A stretch of DNA of 64,000 bases from Loripinus fragilis (taxonomy: Eukaryota > Mollusca > Bivalvia > Lucinida > Lucinidae): assembly GCA_964019695.1 (NCBI GenBank), contig OZ026518.1, positions 112,400,336 through 112,464,335 on the forward strand. The letters are read 5' to 3'. The translations under genes were made by a program, and so were the position numbers. Below, in pieces: positions 32,351 to 44,649 of this stretch; within the stretch, counting starts at the first letter, position 1; each line of letters starts with the position of its first letter. The notes beneath the pieces are model-generated. The model had not been told where the DNA came from, did not search any database, and was given only the letters and a program-made list of their open reading frames with translations.

Positions 32351-34058
32351 GGGTGGTAAACCTAGGAACTACCACGAAATTGTGTTAACGTAATTTTGTT
32401 CCCAAGCCACATCCGGGACACGTCGTGGTAGTTTCCAGGCCGAAAATTGGATAAAGAAAGGTTGGTGTCACTTTTATTTTCTTTTTATTTTACAACTTAG
32501 AACAAACAATGGTGAAATCCGACAATGTGGTTCCGTGTAAGTATGTCTCAGCGTCCCCTCTAGCCCAAAATTTTGTTTGAAAAGTTATTTTCTTTCTTTT
32601 GGTACGTGTTTCCCCACTGAGCATCGGACCAACTTTCCCCAAAGTTCGAAGGATTTTAGCCCATATCTGTCAAATTGAATGGAATTTGATATCATTTGAC
32701 GATGGAAATGATAAAAAGACCCTGAATAAACATTTCTACACAGAAAAAAAATCTGAGCATTTACTCGTAAAGGATTCATGCCCCGTTCGTCCTGTGTGGT
32801 AGTTTCCAGCTCATCGTGGTAGTTAAAATGCTATCGTGGTAGTTTCCAAGACTTTATAGGATACGTTTCTGAAGTGTTACAAAACATTATAGTGGTTGTT
32901 TGTTTCGCAACTCGTCAATTAACTACCACGGTAAACAAATAAACCACATTTCAACACCATGAGGAAGCTAAGCTGAGGACTCGAGATTCAATGTGATGCT
33001 TGACAGGTGGAGACCATGCCCTGGACTGCCAAACAACACCTCTGGAAATCTAAAGCAAAAGAAGGTCATCAGTTGAGCCGTGGTGGACCAAGCAACAGAC
33101 AAAAAAAATGATATAAAAAATTGCGTCACTCGCTACGTTGTTCCATGTTCAGTCAGCTTTAAGATAAAATGGCAGGCTAAGACTACTGGCCCAAAGTATT
33201 GTTAGTACTTGCGCTTTGGAAAAAAGGGAAATATCCTCGGGTTGGGACACTTTTTATATACATGCGAGTGTGACGATGAACGGGCATGTTATTTGATAAT
33301 CAAAAAGCATGTTTATTCAAAAACAAAAAATGTGAATATCCCTTCTTTTCATTCTTCTCATCATTTCAATAGCCAACTAAAATTAAAATTCAGGCAGTCG
33401 TCATTTGTTATCTGACAAAAGGTTATTTGAAAAGGACTTCGTATGAATAAGAGGAGTATTCAAGGTTCGGCCCGCACACCCTGTCTTTATAAAAATGAAG
33501 TAGCCCCTGAATAGTGGAAATCTGCTGCTGCGAACTGCTACTAAATTCCTACAAAGTCTTGGAAACTACCACGATAGCATTTTAACTACCACGATGAGCT
33601 GGAAACTACCACACAGGACGAATGGAGCATGAATCGTTTACGAGTAAATGCTCAGATTTTTTTTTCTGTGTAGAAATGTTTATTCAGGGTCTTTTTATCA
33701 TTTCCATCGTCAAATGATATCAAATTCCATTCAATTTGACAGATATGGGCTATAATCCTTCGAACTTTGGGGAAAGCTGGTCCGATGCTCAGTGGGGAAA
33801 CACGTACCAAAAGAAAGAAAATAACTTTTCAAACAAAATTTTGGACTAGAGGGGACGCTGAGACATACTTACACGGAACCACATTGTCGGATTTCACCAT
33901 TGTTTGTTCTAAGTTGTAAAATAAAACAAAAATGAAAGTGACACCAACCTTTCTTTATCCAATTTTCGGCCTGGAAACTACCACGACGTGTCCCGGATGT
34001 GGCTTGGGAACAAAATTACGTTAACACAATTTCGTGGTAGTTCCTAGGTTTACCACCC
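32351..34058. mobile_element. Foldback element with about 510-bp inverted arms
   Basis: The left arm 32351-32860 starts GGGTGGTAAACCTAGGAACT and the right arm 33548-34058 ends AGTTCCTAGGTTTACCACCC. The arms are near-identical reverse complements over their length, apart from small differences (a TTTATTTTC run, GCCC/GCTA, CCCCG/CTCCA). A spacer of about 690 bp separates them. The motif CGTGGTAGTTTCCA or its complement recurs several times in each arm. No transposase-like ORF is visible. The insertion interrupts the 69-bp minisatellite; I could not define a target duplication. Confidence 0.87.
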
Positions 34059-35800
34059 ATGGTGAAGGCAAAGTTAATTTAGCTGTTATGGTGATAGAAC
34101 TTTCTTATCGGCCATGTCTTCTATGGTACTATTATTTATTACCCTAGAAAGGCAACATATAATACTTTCAAAGATGCATAGTAATGAGGCAATTCTATTT
34201 TTCTTATAAACAGGTACAGCAGGTAAAGCATGACTATTCACTACATATGCAGTAATCCGTGGTAGGTTCAATATAACTGTAAACTTAGACAACCTGCACG
34301 CCCAAATTCAAGGTAAACTTGCCAAGTTTGTTTACAACAATTCTCATCTATCTTTAAAAGTACAATATCTATAGAAGAAATTGTTGATGGAAAGTTCTAT
34401 AACCATGACAACAAATCTTGTGTTTCTAGGGCATAGTACAACTGTATAGATTATATGATTGATTGCAAAGTTATGAAACCGTTACAACAAAATCTTGCTT
34501 TTCTAGGGTATACCACAGAAGATGTGGTCGATGGCAAAGCTCTGTCACCATGACAACAAAATCTTGTGTTTCTAGGGATATACCTCAGAAGATATGGTTC
34601 ATGGCTTAGTTCTGACACCATAAAAACCATTGTCTGTGCAGCACAATATTTCTAGATCCACCTGTCTGCTATGGCTTATCACAGTCGAAAAATGGGTATT
34701 GTATTAATACAAGCTATGCATTATTCAAAACACTATGTCAAAAAGTAGCAAGCAGCAAATGGCTATAAATAATCCTTCGGTCACCTTTGATAGCTAAACC
34801 ATAACAGTGATTAGTATTACAGTATTTAGTGATAGAATGATGATATTTTCTACACTAAAACATTTTTGAAGCAGTTTTGCACATGGTCAGATCATAGAGG
34901 CATTTCAGTGACATGTGATGATGCAGATTGATAAGCAAGATTGATTCAACTAATCAGGCGAATCACATTACTTCGTAACGCATTTGGTAAACAAGTATGT
35001 CACAATTTGTACCCACAATGCTCAAGTAAAACAGGTCAGTATGTGATATGCATGCCACCTTTCAGAAGATAATGCATGAAAATAAAACTGTATTTCTAGG
35101 GACATACTATAGCATAGAATGGTTGATGGCAAAGTTCTATCACCATAATAAAGAAATCTTGTGTTTCTAGGTAATTACAACAAAAGATAGAGCGGTTTTA
35201 AAGATCTTATGTTTCTAGGGTAATTTACCACAGAAAATATGGTTAATGGCAAAGTTCTGTCACCATAGCAACAGAATCTTGTATTTCTAGGGTATACCAC
35301 TGAAGATATATGGGTAATGGCATAGTCCTGTCACCATGCCAACAATTCTTGTGTTTTAAGGGTATACCTTAGAAGATAATTATTGGTTGATGGCAAAGTT
35401 CTGTCACCATGAAAACGCAACTGTGCTTCAAGGGTGCAGCATAGAAAATATGGTTGATGGCAAAGTTCTGTAACTATTGTGTTCCTTGGGGATACCACAA
35501 AAGATATGGCTAATGACAAAATTCTGTCACCATGACAACAAAATTTTCTGTTTTAGGGTACACCTTAGAAGATATGGTTGATGACAAAATTCTGTCACCA
35601 TGACAACAACATCTTGTGTTTTTAGGGTACACCTTAGAAGATATGGTTGATGGCAAATTTCTGTCACCATGACAACACAAATGTGCTTCCAGGGTGCAGC
35701 ATAGAAAATATGGTTGATGGCAAAGTTCTGTTGCCATAGCAACAACCTCTTATGTTTCTAGGGTGTACCACAGAAGATATGTGTCTGTTACCATAACAAC
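34059..35800. repeat. Minisatellite, about 69-bp unit, continuation beyond the foldback
   Basis: Well-formed units run from about 34380 to 35800 (AGAAGATATGGTTGATGGCA, AAGTTCTGTCACCATGACAA, CAAAATCTTGTGTTTCTAGG, GTATACC). 34059-34380 holds degraded units and unassigned sequence, and 34640-35080 is an unrelated interruption. Together with 31985-32345 this was probably one array before the insertion. Confidence 0.82.
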
Positions 35801-36049
35801 AAGATGAAACATATAAATCGTGTTCCTTGCTTTAGATGCTGATCACAGAAACACCCTTTTTATAGCGATATCATGACCCAGACACATTCCTATGATAATA
35901 TCACCAAACATATTACATTATATCAGCTGATGCTATAGATCTCTGTTGATTTTTCATATTAAATTCAGCTCACTCAGACCTACTACAACACACGCTTAGG
36001 CAGCATAATACAAGAATAGGGTACAAGGGGAAATCTTCATTTGTCTAGT

Positions 36050-36320
36050 CCATGCGCAGATCCAGGAATTTTCGTCAGGGGGGTCCAGGTCAATCTGACA
36101 AAAACAGCTCTGACGTTTTTTTGTTTTTTTTTCGTCCTCAGCTTATTTTACAGGAGTCAAATGGTCAATTTCAAAGAAAACTATCATTATCAAAGTTCCG
36201 GAGGGGGGTCCAACTTTTTCCAGGGGGGGGGGGGGGGGTCCAATTGCTTATTCACTACAGAAACCCATATAACTTGTGATTTTCCAGGGGGGTCCGGACC
36301 CCCTGGCCCCCCATTCTGGA
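36050..36320. repeat. G-rich interspersed element
   Basis: GCGCAGATCCAGGAATTTTC GTCAGGGGGGTCC at the left; a long G run at about 36225-36238; right end CCATTCTGGATCCATAC. Matches 39958-40192 by its end motifs and the GGGGTCCGGACCCCC core. Confidence 0.65.
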
Positions 36321-36339
36321 TCCATACTTGGAGTCTCAG

Positions 36340-36535
36340 GCCTTTAGTTAAGAATGCGTAACAGAAAAATAATTTTCTTACTTCTCAACCAAAACATATG
36401 TTGTGGGTACTCAAAAGAACCGTCTCAATGAGACGGTTCTTTTGAGCACCCAAAACATATGTTAAAAATTATGGGTTAGAAAATATTTATAATTTCAAGC
36501 TGACAATTTTTGCTTATCTAAACCTGTGAGTCTTG
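36340..36535. mobile_element. MITE, AACATATGTT palindrome family
   Basis: CTCAACCAAAACATATGTTG, stem AACCGTCTCAATGAGACGGTT, CACCCAAAACATATGTTAAA and CTGACAATTTTTGCTTATC. Confidence 0.85.
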
Positions 36536-36844
36536 TGCACTTTAGCATGATGCAAGATATTGAGTTTGTTTGGCATGAAAATTAGGCTAACTGTAAATCA
36601 CTTTACATTGGCGGCATCAAAATTTGGCAATTTTAAAAGACTGACATATTGGCGTAGATTAATTTTGAAGGTTTCTCAATCGAATGCCCTTTAAAGTTAT
36701 TTTCTATTCTTACAGGGGCTACTATAAAAGAAAAGAATATGCTCCATATTCTTTCCCTTTTAAGGCGTGATGCTCTCTACGTTGAAACATAATCTAGCGT
36801 TCAGCTGTTTTTGAAGATTTATCATACCAACATATGGATGTACT

Positions 36845-37135
36845 CATTTTTTTTGGTTTGGTTTATTAAAATTGTTTCTTTATGTCCCAGTCAACAGCTA
36901 TCATTATGTGTGGACGGTCAGTGCACCTAACCGCACTTTTTTCTGGGCAAGCTTGAACAAGTGGTTAACCAGTACTTTGTGCACATACTTTCTCTTGTAA
37001 CTGACAACAACCCTTCTTGAATGATTTAGCTGAAGGGAGGAGAATAACCGTAGAAATTATTTCATGATCTGAGTCTCCCCGAAAGTATGGGACTGAGCAG
37101 GAATCGAACTGGCAACCCCTGGCTCTGCAGTCAGA
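36845..37135 (-). mobile_element. SINE, divergent longer subfamily
   Basis: Shares the tail (TTTCTTTATGTCCCAGTCAA) with the common SINE but has a different middle (CTTTCTCTTGTAACTGACAA, GAATAACCGTAGAAATTATT) and a box B readable on the reverse strand as GCCAGTTCGATTCCTG. Confidence 0.65.
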
Positions 37136-37570
37136 CATGCATTGGATGTACTTGTATGTCCATTTATTGCTTGTCGAAATTTTATTTCATGGTCTCATTT
37201 CTATTTTTACCACCAATAACCCCAAATATAAGTGTTTTACAGTAATGTTGGAAATAAGACACCTAGACTATTACATGGCTTATCATCATACAGTTTATAT
37301 GGCATCATATGCTGCGAAACTTGCAGCGGATCTTTTGAGTACCCACTACATAGATTTTGGTTGAGAAATAAGAATAAATAATTTCCCATCTGGAGGCCTG
37401 CTACCTACAGGTGTGCAAGACACTATAACCTGAAATGCAATTATCAACATGCTAACCTGTTCGCACCAAATTAACCCCACATGGTAGTAACTCTGAACAA
37501 AAACAAAACATGTGTGGCAGTACTTTTCTTACATTTACTACCATATGTTCAATTCAAATTCAGAATACCC

Positions 37571-37640
37571 CAGCTAGCCTAGTGCTAGAGAGTTACTTTC
37601 TGCACCAAAATAGTCTTGGTTCGATCCCCAGTCAGTTCAA
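37571..37640 (+). repeat. tRNA-like head of a different SINE
   Basis: TAGCCTAGTGCTAGAGAG resembles box A and CTTGGTTCGATCCCCAG a good box B. A folded cloverleaf is not evident, so a SINE relic is likelier than a tRNA gene. Confidence 0.5.
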
Positions 37641-37784
37641 ATGTTGCATCTTCATTAAATGTTGGTACAATCAGCTGCTATCATATTTAGATATTGTAAC
37701 GTTAACATTTTTGTCGGGGACAATCCATAAACAGGAACTTAAGGTTCTGTGAGGACTCAGATGAAATGCTGATGTAAACAGCAA

Positions 37785-37860
37785 TAAGGTGTCTTGCTCA
37801 AGGACACAACACAGTGCTGCTGGTGAGGCTCGAACCCACAACCCCTGATCTCGCGTCTAT
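37785..37860 (-). mobile_element. SINE fragment
   Basis: Contains GTGTCTTGCTCAAGGACACA, GGTGAGGCTCGAACCCAC (box B on the reverse strand) and ends in GATCTCGCGTC. Only the head-proximal part remains. Confidence 0.7.
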
Positions 37861-38164
37861 TTTCGAAAGCACATTTTTAGGATATTGAGTTATCTATGTA
37901 TAATCTTACTACTTCTGGTCAGACCTCTGCAGAAAGATGGAATAAAAGACTAAAACAATCAGACTGATGGCTCCATTGGCTAATGGTTTCTACAAGACTT
38001 AGTACCGTTCAGGAAACAGAACAAAATAATCTCCCATTAAGGAAATTAGACTGACTTGAAAAAGGATTAATAGACTTTTAAGTCAAAATTGCAATGTTGT
38101 CTACCTATAAGCGCCAGTGCACAAGATTTGGGTACTTATATCACATCAGTGACATAGTCATAAT

Positions 38165-38401
38165 GAGCCGTGACATGAGATTTCCAACAATGTGGCAATT
38201 TGACAAATGTAGACTCAGACGAGCCTGTGTCACCTCCTTTTAAGCTCAGAAACTCCAGATGGTGTTCAGCCAGTAGCTTAACACTCATAGAATATTCAAG
38301 CGACAAGCAAAGGCTCTGATCAGGCTGCGCATATGCGCAGGCTGGTCTGAGCTTTGCTGGGTCGCACAAACCATATTGTTGGAAATCCCACGTCACGGCT
38401 C
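38165..38401. mobile_element. MITE, GAGCCGTGACATG family, well preserved
   Basis: Ends GAGCCGTGACATGAGATTTC and AAATCCCACGTCACGGCTC. The inner palindrome is CTGCGCATATGCGCAGGCTG. Best copy for deriving a consensus. Confidence 0.88.
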
Positions 38402-38559
38402 ATACATAAGTGTTGATTCAGAGAAGATGTATAGGTTTAGATAAACAACATCTTTGAGCGTAAAATTGTTAATATTTTCTTACCCATCAGTTTTAACATA
38501 TGTTTCCGGTGCTCAAAACAACCACAGTGGCTTACCATCGAATGCACAACTCTAGTCTG

Positions 38560-38755
38560 TGCTTACTATGGGTGGATAATTTTCATCTGCTGATTTTTTT
38601 TTTCAAAATTAACTTTTCAGGAATACCATCAGAGTGTCAAACAAATTGGATCCAATAATATCAAGCCCAATGTTTTGTTGGGCCTTATCTGGCTTCAAAC
38701 TGTTTGCAAGAGTTATAAGCCGAAGACACAAGTAGGCAAATAGTTAAGGTAGCTA
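38560..38755. mobile_element. Hairpin MITE (GTTTGGATC family)
   Basis: CAAATTGGATCCAATAATAT and CTTATCTGGCTTCAAACTG around CCAATGTTTTGTTGGGC; the stem has decayed. Confidence 0.72.
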
Positions 38756-38759
38756 TTAA

Positions 38760-39950
38760 GATTATAAAGCTACTAAGTTCAAAGGACCATAACTCTAATG
38801 AAAATCATCAGAACTCTTTTGAGAACACAGCCGATCAAAATCCACATTCCTGTGAATCCATTCAGAAGATTAGCCTAACCATAATCTTTTAAGCTTCAGC
38901 ACTTTGGGTTAGCGATGATCTAAAATTAGACTCAAACCATCCATCTATCTCGACAGACACTAATGCATTTCTCAAATTTATGATTTATTACTACTTCACA
39001 TGCAAATTTAGATATCTCTCATTTCCTATCAATCTATTATCTAAGCCCTTATACATTAGAACATGTAGTAAATAATCATTTAATAGCATTTATTTGTTTG
39101 GTTGATTTGATTATTGTGATGGTACAAAAAATACCATATAGAAACACCATTAATTTTATTCCTTTTTTGTTAAAGTGTTTGCAATATATTTATCAAACAA
39201 GATTGGTAACAGACACATGACAAATGCCGCCCGATTTAGGAATGGATCTAGCAATGTGCACATTTGTGGAAAGTTATTTGACAACCCTGCGGACAGACCA
39301 TTTTGAAATGTTGCTAGGTAAAGATCATAGAATGCACAGTGACCCAGTAGCAGTATGTGACACTCAATGACCCAAACATGTATGCACACACCAAATTTGA
39401 GAGTCCTATGTCAAATAATGTGGGATATATGTTACAGACAGGATTATTCTAGAACTGAGGCCAGGTCAAGGTCACAGTGACCCAATAATGGTAAGTGACA
39501 CTCCGCTACCCTAAGATGCACCCACACACCAAATTTGGGATTCATACCTCAAGTAATGTAAGAGAAAAGCTCCGGACACGATGTGAACGCAAACAGATAT
39601 AGCTTTTGGACTAACTAGTAAAGTTGTGTTGTATCATGATTTTGTGATGGTACTATACCAACTTCACAACAGAAAAGTTTCCATGGTAAAGTGTGCATAA
39701 TTACAAAACTGCACAAATTGAAATCTAAGGAAACAATATTTCATAGACATGTCAACGCGATGTGTGTAGGCGATAAGAAGACTATATACGAAATGTCTCC
39801 TGCAGCATTAGTTTCCTTGATTCATTATCAAGATATTGTCACAACTTACAACAATCTTCTGTATTGATTTGTATTTTCCTTCCAAACCCATTAAGCACTT
39901 CTAAATGTTTGCAGTATAAAATATTTAAAATTTTTGTCTTTGCGAACAAA
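38760..39950. other. Intronic stretch with a weak tandem pair
   Basis: Two related blocks at about 39340-39430 and 39475-39560 (CACAGTGACCCA, AAGTGACACTC, CACACACCAAATTTG). Otherwise nothing recognised. Confidence 0.5.
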
Positions 39951-39957
39951 TACATCA

Positions 39958-40192
39958 TCAGGGCGGATCCTGAGGGGGGGGGAGGGGGGGGGGGGGGACA
40001 GAGGGTCCGGACCCCCCTTGGAAAATCACAAGTAGCTATATACTGGAATGGATCACCTCGAGAAGCAATTGGACCCCTTGGGTCCATTTGCTTCTTGGGG
40101 GAGGTCAGTACGGCCCTAAGACTGTGAAATATGTTGATGACCAAAAAGAATTGTCAGAACCCCCCCTGACAGAATTTTCTGGATCTGCGAAT
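39958..40192. repeat. G-rich interspersed element, second copy
   Basis: GGGCGGATCCTGAG followed by G runs from 39975 to about 39998 broken by one A, GGGTCCGGACCCCCC and the right end CTGACAGAATTTTCTGGATC TGCG. Confidence 0.65.
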
Positions 40193-40299
40193 GAAATATT
40201 TCATCTGACTCATCTGCCAGCAATATAATATCAAGTCTTATTTCACCAAAAAAAATAATATTAATAATAAATTCACAAAATTTTAGAAACACAAAATTT

Positions 40300-40440
40300 C
40301 AGTAACACAGACTTTCAAACCATTTGGATCAAGATCATGACGGATGTTTTGTCGGTCCTGATCTGGGTCAAATCTGATTGGAAATGTCTGTTTATCAGCA
40401 GATGACAAAAGCCGCCGCCAACAAGGAAAGAGTTCAATCA
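40300..40440. mobile_element. Hairpin MITE (GTTTGGATC family), truncated
   Basis: AACCATTTGGATCAAGATCA and CCTGATCTGGGTCAAATCTG flank TGACGGATGTTTTGTCGGT; the right end reads AACAAGGAAAGAGTTCAA. Confidence 0.72.
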
Positions 40441-40534
40441 AATAACCCTATTTTGTCTCTTTTTTTTTTTGTCACAGCAAGAAAATTAATATTGCCCTTG
40501 ATTGGATTATGTACACCAAGTTGCCTGTTCCAAC

Positions 40535-40720
40535 TATTTGCATTCTGGGTAATTTTGGGTGCTTTTAATGTTGTCATCTGCTGACTTTTTTCAAAATTAA
40601 CATTTTCAAAAAAATCATTTAGGAACGCTATCAGAGTGTCAAACAGTTTGGATCCAGATCAAGACCGATGTTTTCTCGGGCCTGATCTGGGTCCAAACGG
40701 TTTGCAAAGACACTCGTAAG
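40535..40720. mobile_element. Hairpin MITE (GTTTGGATC family)
   Basis: TTTGCATTCTGGGTAATTTT, TTGTCATCTGCTGAC, then arms AACAGTTTGGATCCAGATCA and CCTGATCTGGGTCCAAACGG. Confidence 0.8.
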
Positions 40721-40879
40721 CAAACAGCAAAAGTGACAGAATCACTTCTCATCTCAATATTGTTCCTTCTAGACTTATCATTTATTATACATGTCGGGTA
40801 ACATCAAAAACAACATTTCTGCAAGAATGAACAAAATTCACACTGTCTGATCAGGCTGCATGCACAAGAAAATCTGCAT

Positions 40880-40990
40880 CCATTTTTAGAATCCTCTTTA
40901 ACAATCAGCAAACTGTTATATAAATTATAAACAGCAGACTCTGATCAGACTGTGCAAATGCACAGTCTGATCAGAGGCTTTGCTGTTCCC
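40880..40990. repeat. Hairpin related to the GAGCCGTGACATG MITE core
   Basis: AGACTCTGATCAGACTGTGC AAATGCACAGTCTGATCAGAGG is a strong hairpin resembling the inner stem of the MITE family at 38165, without its termini. Confidence 0.65.
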
Positions 40991-41794
40991 ATGGCGGCAT
41001 TATTTTTGGAACTGCCCATTGTACTTCTGAGACGTATAAAACGGTCAGACGAAATAAACCAAATACATGTCATAAATCGATAAAATGGTGCATAAAAGAA
41101 GATATATATCTACATTCCATAAATAGATTATAAAACAAATTCAGCACCGGTTCAGCTCGTATGATTGGTAGAGCTCTTGACGGCGATGACTGCCTCACTT
41201 TCATGTAACACATTGCAGCTACGAGTGCTCCACAGATTGCGTCCTGGTACGACTGATTCATACGCTCCATTGATCCCGAGATTCCGTCATTCTCCTCCGC
41301 CGTGTCTTACGCCAGCATCTCATAATCTCCATTATATAGAACACATTCCGTCAGATATTTCTTAGAATTTGCTATTCAAATAGCTTCTAGACACGATATT
41401 CTCTCTCTGACACTGTCATCAAGTAACGCAGAATGTCAAAGACAGACACTTTTCTTTCTCGGCAGTTCAATCAATCGAGAACATAAAAGCTGAGATTTTA
41501 CGTTTATAAAATGCACTCCTCTCTCTAATGATTCCGTATTGAAGGAACCACATGTAGCTAAACCCTTACAGCGCCGATCATGACTGCAGCAAACAACAAA
41601 TTATCTGAGCGACCTTTCTTATTTTTTCTTTAGAAAATGAGGCATAATGCTATATTGAGACTCATCTGGCAGAAAATTTCATATGACATATAAATTCTGA
41701 GAAAAAAAATCTAAAAAAAATAGACACATTTCCGTCTGCTGCAGATTTTAGACGGAGCTTTAAGGGTTAAGTAAGAGCAAGAAGCAGCCAATAT

Positions 41795-42028
41795 GAGCCG
41801 CTACATGAGATTTCCAACAATGTGGCATTTTGACATAAATAGACTCAGACAAGCCTGTGCAGCCTCCTTTTAAGCTTAGAATCTCCAAATGCTGTTCAGT
41901 CAGTCGCTCAACAGTCATTGAATATTCAAGTGACTAGCGCAGGCTCTGATCAGACTGCGCGTAAGCGCAGGCTGGTCTGAGCCTTTGCTGGTGGCACATA
42001 CCACATTGTTGGAAATCTGTCGCGGCTC
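41795..42028. mobile_element. MITE, GAGCCGTGACATG family
   Basis: Left end GAGCCGCTACATGAGATTTC, right end GTTGGAAATCTGTCGCGGCTC, which lacks a few bases of the usual terminus. Inner stem CTGCGCGTAAGCGCAGGCTG. Confidence 0.84.
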
Positions 42029-42429
42029 AATTATTAATCTCTTGGAAATCTACGATTCTATGCCAATACTTCTGCAATCTTCATTTGCTTATACTTTTAA
42101 AGTGCACATCATCATAGCCAGGACAACAATTTTTTGACATTCTAAGTTAAGTTGGATAATTCAAGTGAATCGTCTGCTGGTAGACAAGTCACTTGATCTA
42201 TAATCAAACATCAAAAAGTAATTCCATTTTTTTTTCAAAATCATGTTTAAAGGTGGAAGACACTACTATGATAGTTTTTTCTACAAAAATCTTTATGTGA
42301 AACATTGCTTAATAATGACTCCATCCTTACTCAAAATATTGTTTTGATTATTCACGTTCTTTCAGTCTATTTCATGTTTTTCAAAACTTTGAACACATAC
42401 ATAAAATCCAATTTTCTAAGAAATTAATT

Positions 42430-42630
42430 ATATCTCTTTGCCCACTAATGCGGTCTGTTGATAACATTTGCAAAATAGAGTGGACCTAGATCAGGCCCGA
42501 CAAAATGTCCGGCATGATCTGGATTCAAACTATTTGACACTCTGATGGTATTCCTGAAAGAATTTTTCAAAAAAGTTGATTTTAAAAAATCAGCAGACGA
42601 CAAATAAAACATGAAAAAATTAAGTTAATC
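42430..42630. mobile_element. Hairpin MITE (GTTTGGATC family), reverse orientation
   Basis: ATAGAGTGGACCTAGATCAG GCCCGACAAAATGTCCGGCA TGATCTGGATTCAAACTATT, then ATCAGCAGACGACAAATAAAAC. Confidence 0.78.
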
Positions 42631-42814
42631 TACAATGTGTTTCATTCACATTCTTTCTGGTCTATTTCATATTCTCATAACTTTGAACACAAAGATAAAA
42701 TCCTATTTTCCCAGATATTCATTAAAAACATTATTTCAAATGTTATAAGAATCTATTTTTTCATAGGTAGCATCAGCTGAAGCCGAATCACTGCCTGCTG
42801 TTCCATCGTCTGTT

Positions 42815-43185
42815 TAACCTTTTGAGCGCGTCAGTCACCACTGTAGCAGACAACAAATTTACATCAGAATTTTTGGGTACAAATAACGTTGCATATATCG
42901 TATAAATTATCTTAAAAATTTCATGTTAATCATCATCTGAATTTGTCTGGGTAATAATGTATGCAATTTAGTCATCGGGTGATTTTTTCCCCCAAATTAA
43001 TGCTTTCAAAAAATTCTTTCAGGAATATCATCAGTGTCAAAGTGTTAATTTGTAGCCGGATCAGTCCCCACGTCATGTCCGTTTGACACTCTAATGCTAT
43101 TCCTAAAAGAATTTTTCGAAAAAGTTGATTTTGGAAAAAATCAGCAGCCGACAAAAACACATTTACCCAGGAGGCAAAGAGTTAA
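42815..43185. mobile_element. Hairpin MITE relics (GTTTGGATC family)
   Basis: Two partial AT-rich arms (GTGATTTTTTCCCCCAAATT and AAAAAGTTGATTTTGGAAAA) around TTTGTAGCCGGATCAGTCCC; the perfect stem is lost. The right edge GAGGCAAAGAGTTAA matches the family end. Confidence 0.6.
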
Positions 43186-43404
43186 ATATGTCTATTACTG
43201 ATTAGATTCCAAAAACAGATATCAGACATGCCAGTGAAAAAAAGGAAGATTTGATTGATTTTGATGCCTTTCATCCTACATGTACCAATGAGTTGTAGAA
43301 CTGCAGGGAGTAGTAGGCAGGAATAGTGTGCGGGTTTTTTTTTAAAATAATATGTGTGAGAGGAATGGGGAGGGGTGGGGGTCTGTTGTAGTTATGTTTG
43401 TTTG

Positions 43405-43570
43405 TGCTGAGGTTTTACATCCCAGTCCACAATTTTTCACTCATGTCAGGACATCCAGTACAGACCAGGATAAGGTGTCTCGCTCAAAGACACAACACCG
43501 TGCCTTTGGTGAACCCACAACCCCTCAATCTCAAGTCTAGCACATTTCCACTGAGCCACTGTGCTCCTCA
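43405..43570 (-). mobile_element. tRNA-derived SINE
   Basis: Plus strand: GAGGTTTTACATCCCAGTCC, CAATTTTTCACTCATGTCAG, GTGTCTCGCTCAAAGACACA and CCACTGAGCCACTGTGCTC. The box B region is damaged (GGTGAACCCACAAC). Confidence 0.75.
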
Positions 43571-43719
43571 TCAGCAGTGATAATGCTCTGACAAATTCTG
43601 TAATGATTCTTTGGAGAGGGCTGATTCGATTTGATTGATTGATATGCTTTATAACAAATCAAGCACTAGTGTGATTACTTTGGAGGCTTTGTCAATGTCC
43701 ATTTCAGCACTGTCATTTA

Positions 43720-44645
43720 TTATTAGGGTGGATTTGAATGATTAGATCAGTTATGGCCAATTCAGAACTGTTATGATTCCTTTGGGTTGAAATTATGGCT
43801 AATTCAGTTGTAATAAGATTCCTTTGGGGTGGATGTTTTACAGCCAATTCCATAATAAAAAATTCCTTTGGGGCATATTTGATTGATTTATGTTTTATGA
43901 CTAATTCAGTCATAATTTAATGCCTTATGGCTAATTTAGTCATGTATGATTCCTTTGGGGTGGATTTGATTGATTTGTTGTTTTATGGCCAATTCGGTAT
44001 AACATGACTCCTTTGGGGGTAGATTTGATTTTTTATTGTTTTATGGCCAATTCAATTGTAATATGATTCCTTTGGGGTGGATTTGATTGATTTGTTGTTT
44101 TATGGCCAATTTAGTTGTAATAGGATTCCTTTTTGGTGGATTTGATTGATTTGTTGTTTTATGACCAATTCAGTTGTAATAGGATTCCTTTGGGGTGGAT
44201 TTGATTTATTTAATTGTTTATGGCCAATTCAGTTGTAATATGACTCTCAATTGTAATATGGTATTCCTTTGTGGTGGATGTTTTACAGCCAATTCAGTCA
44301 CAAAATAATTCCTTTGGGGCATATTTGATTGATTTATTGGGCAGAATTTTATTGATAAATTTAATGTTTTAAGGCTAATACATGTATAAATTGATTCCTA
44401 CCAGTGATTTAATGTTTTATGGCCAATTCAGTTGTAATATGATGGATTTGATTTATTTATTGTTTAATGGTCAAATCAGTTGTTATATGATTCCTTTAGG
44501 GCATATTTGATAGATTCATTGAAGTCATAATATGATTCTGTTTGGGTGTATTCCATTGATTTATTGTTTGACAACCCATTCAATTGTAATATGATTCCTT
44601 TGGGTGGATTTGATTGTTTTGTTGTTTTATGGTCAATTCACTTTA
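43720..44645. repeat. Minisatellite, about 59-bp unit
   Basis: About fifteen imperfect units of ATTCCTTTGGGGTGGATTTG, ATTGATTTGTTGTTTTATGG and CCAATTCAGTTGTAATATG. Unit length varies because internal TTGATT steps are gained or lost. Confidence 0.9.
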
Positions 44646-44649
44646 GATT

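Noticed and set aside
32351..34058. Inverted duplication of a host gene segment
   Set aside because: No exon-like frame or splice site in the arms; termini and interruption of a minisatellite fit a mobile element better.
37571..37640. Possible tRNA gene with good box B
   Set aside because: No anticodon arm or acceptor pairing could be recognised; treated as SINE relic.
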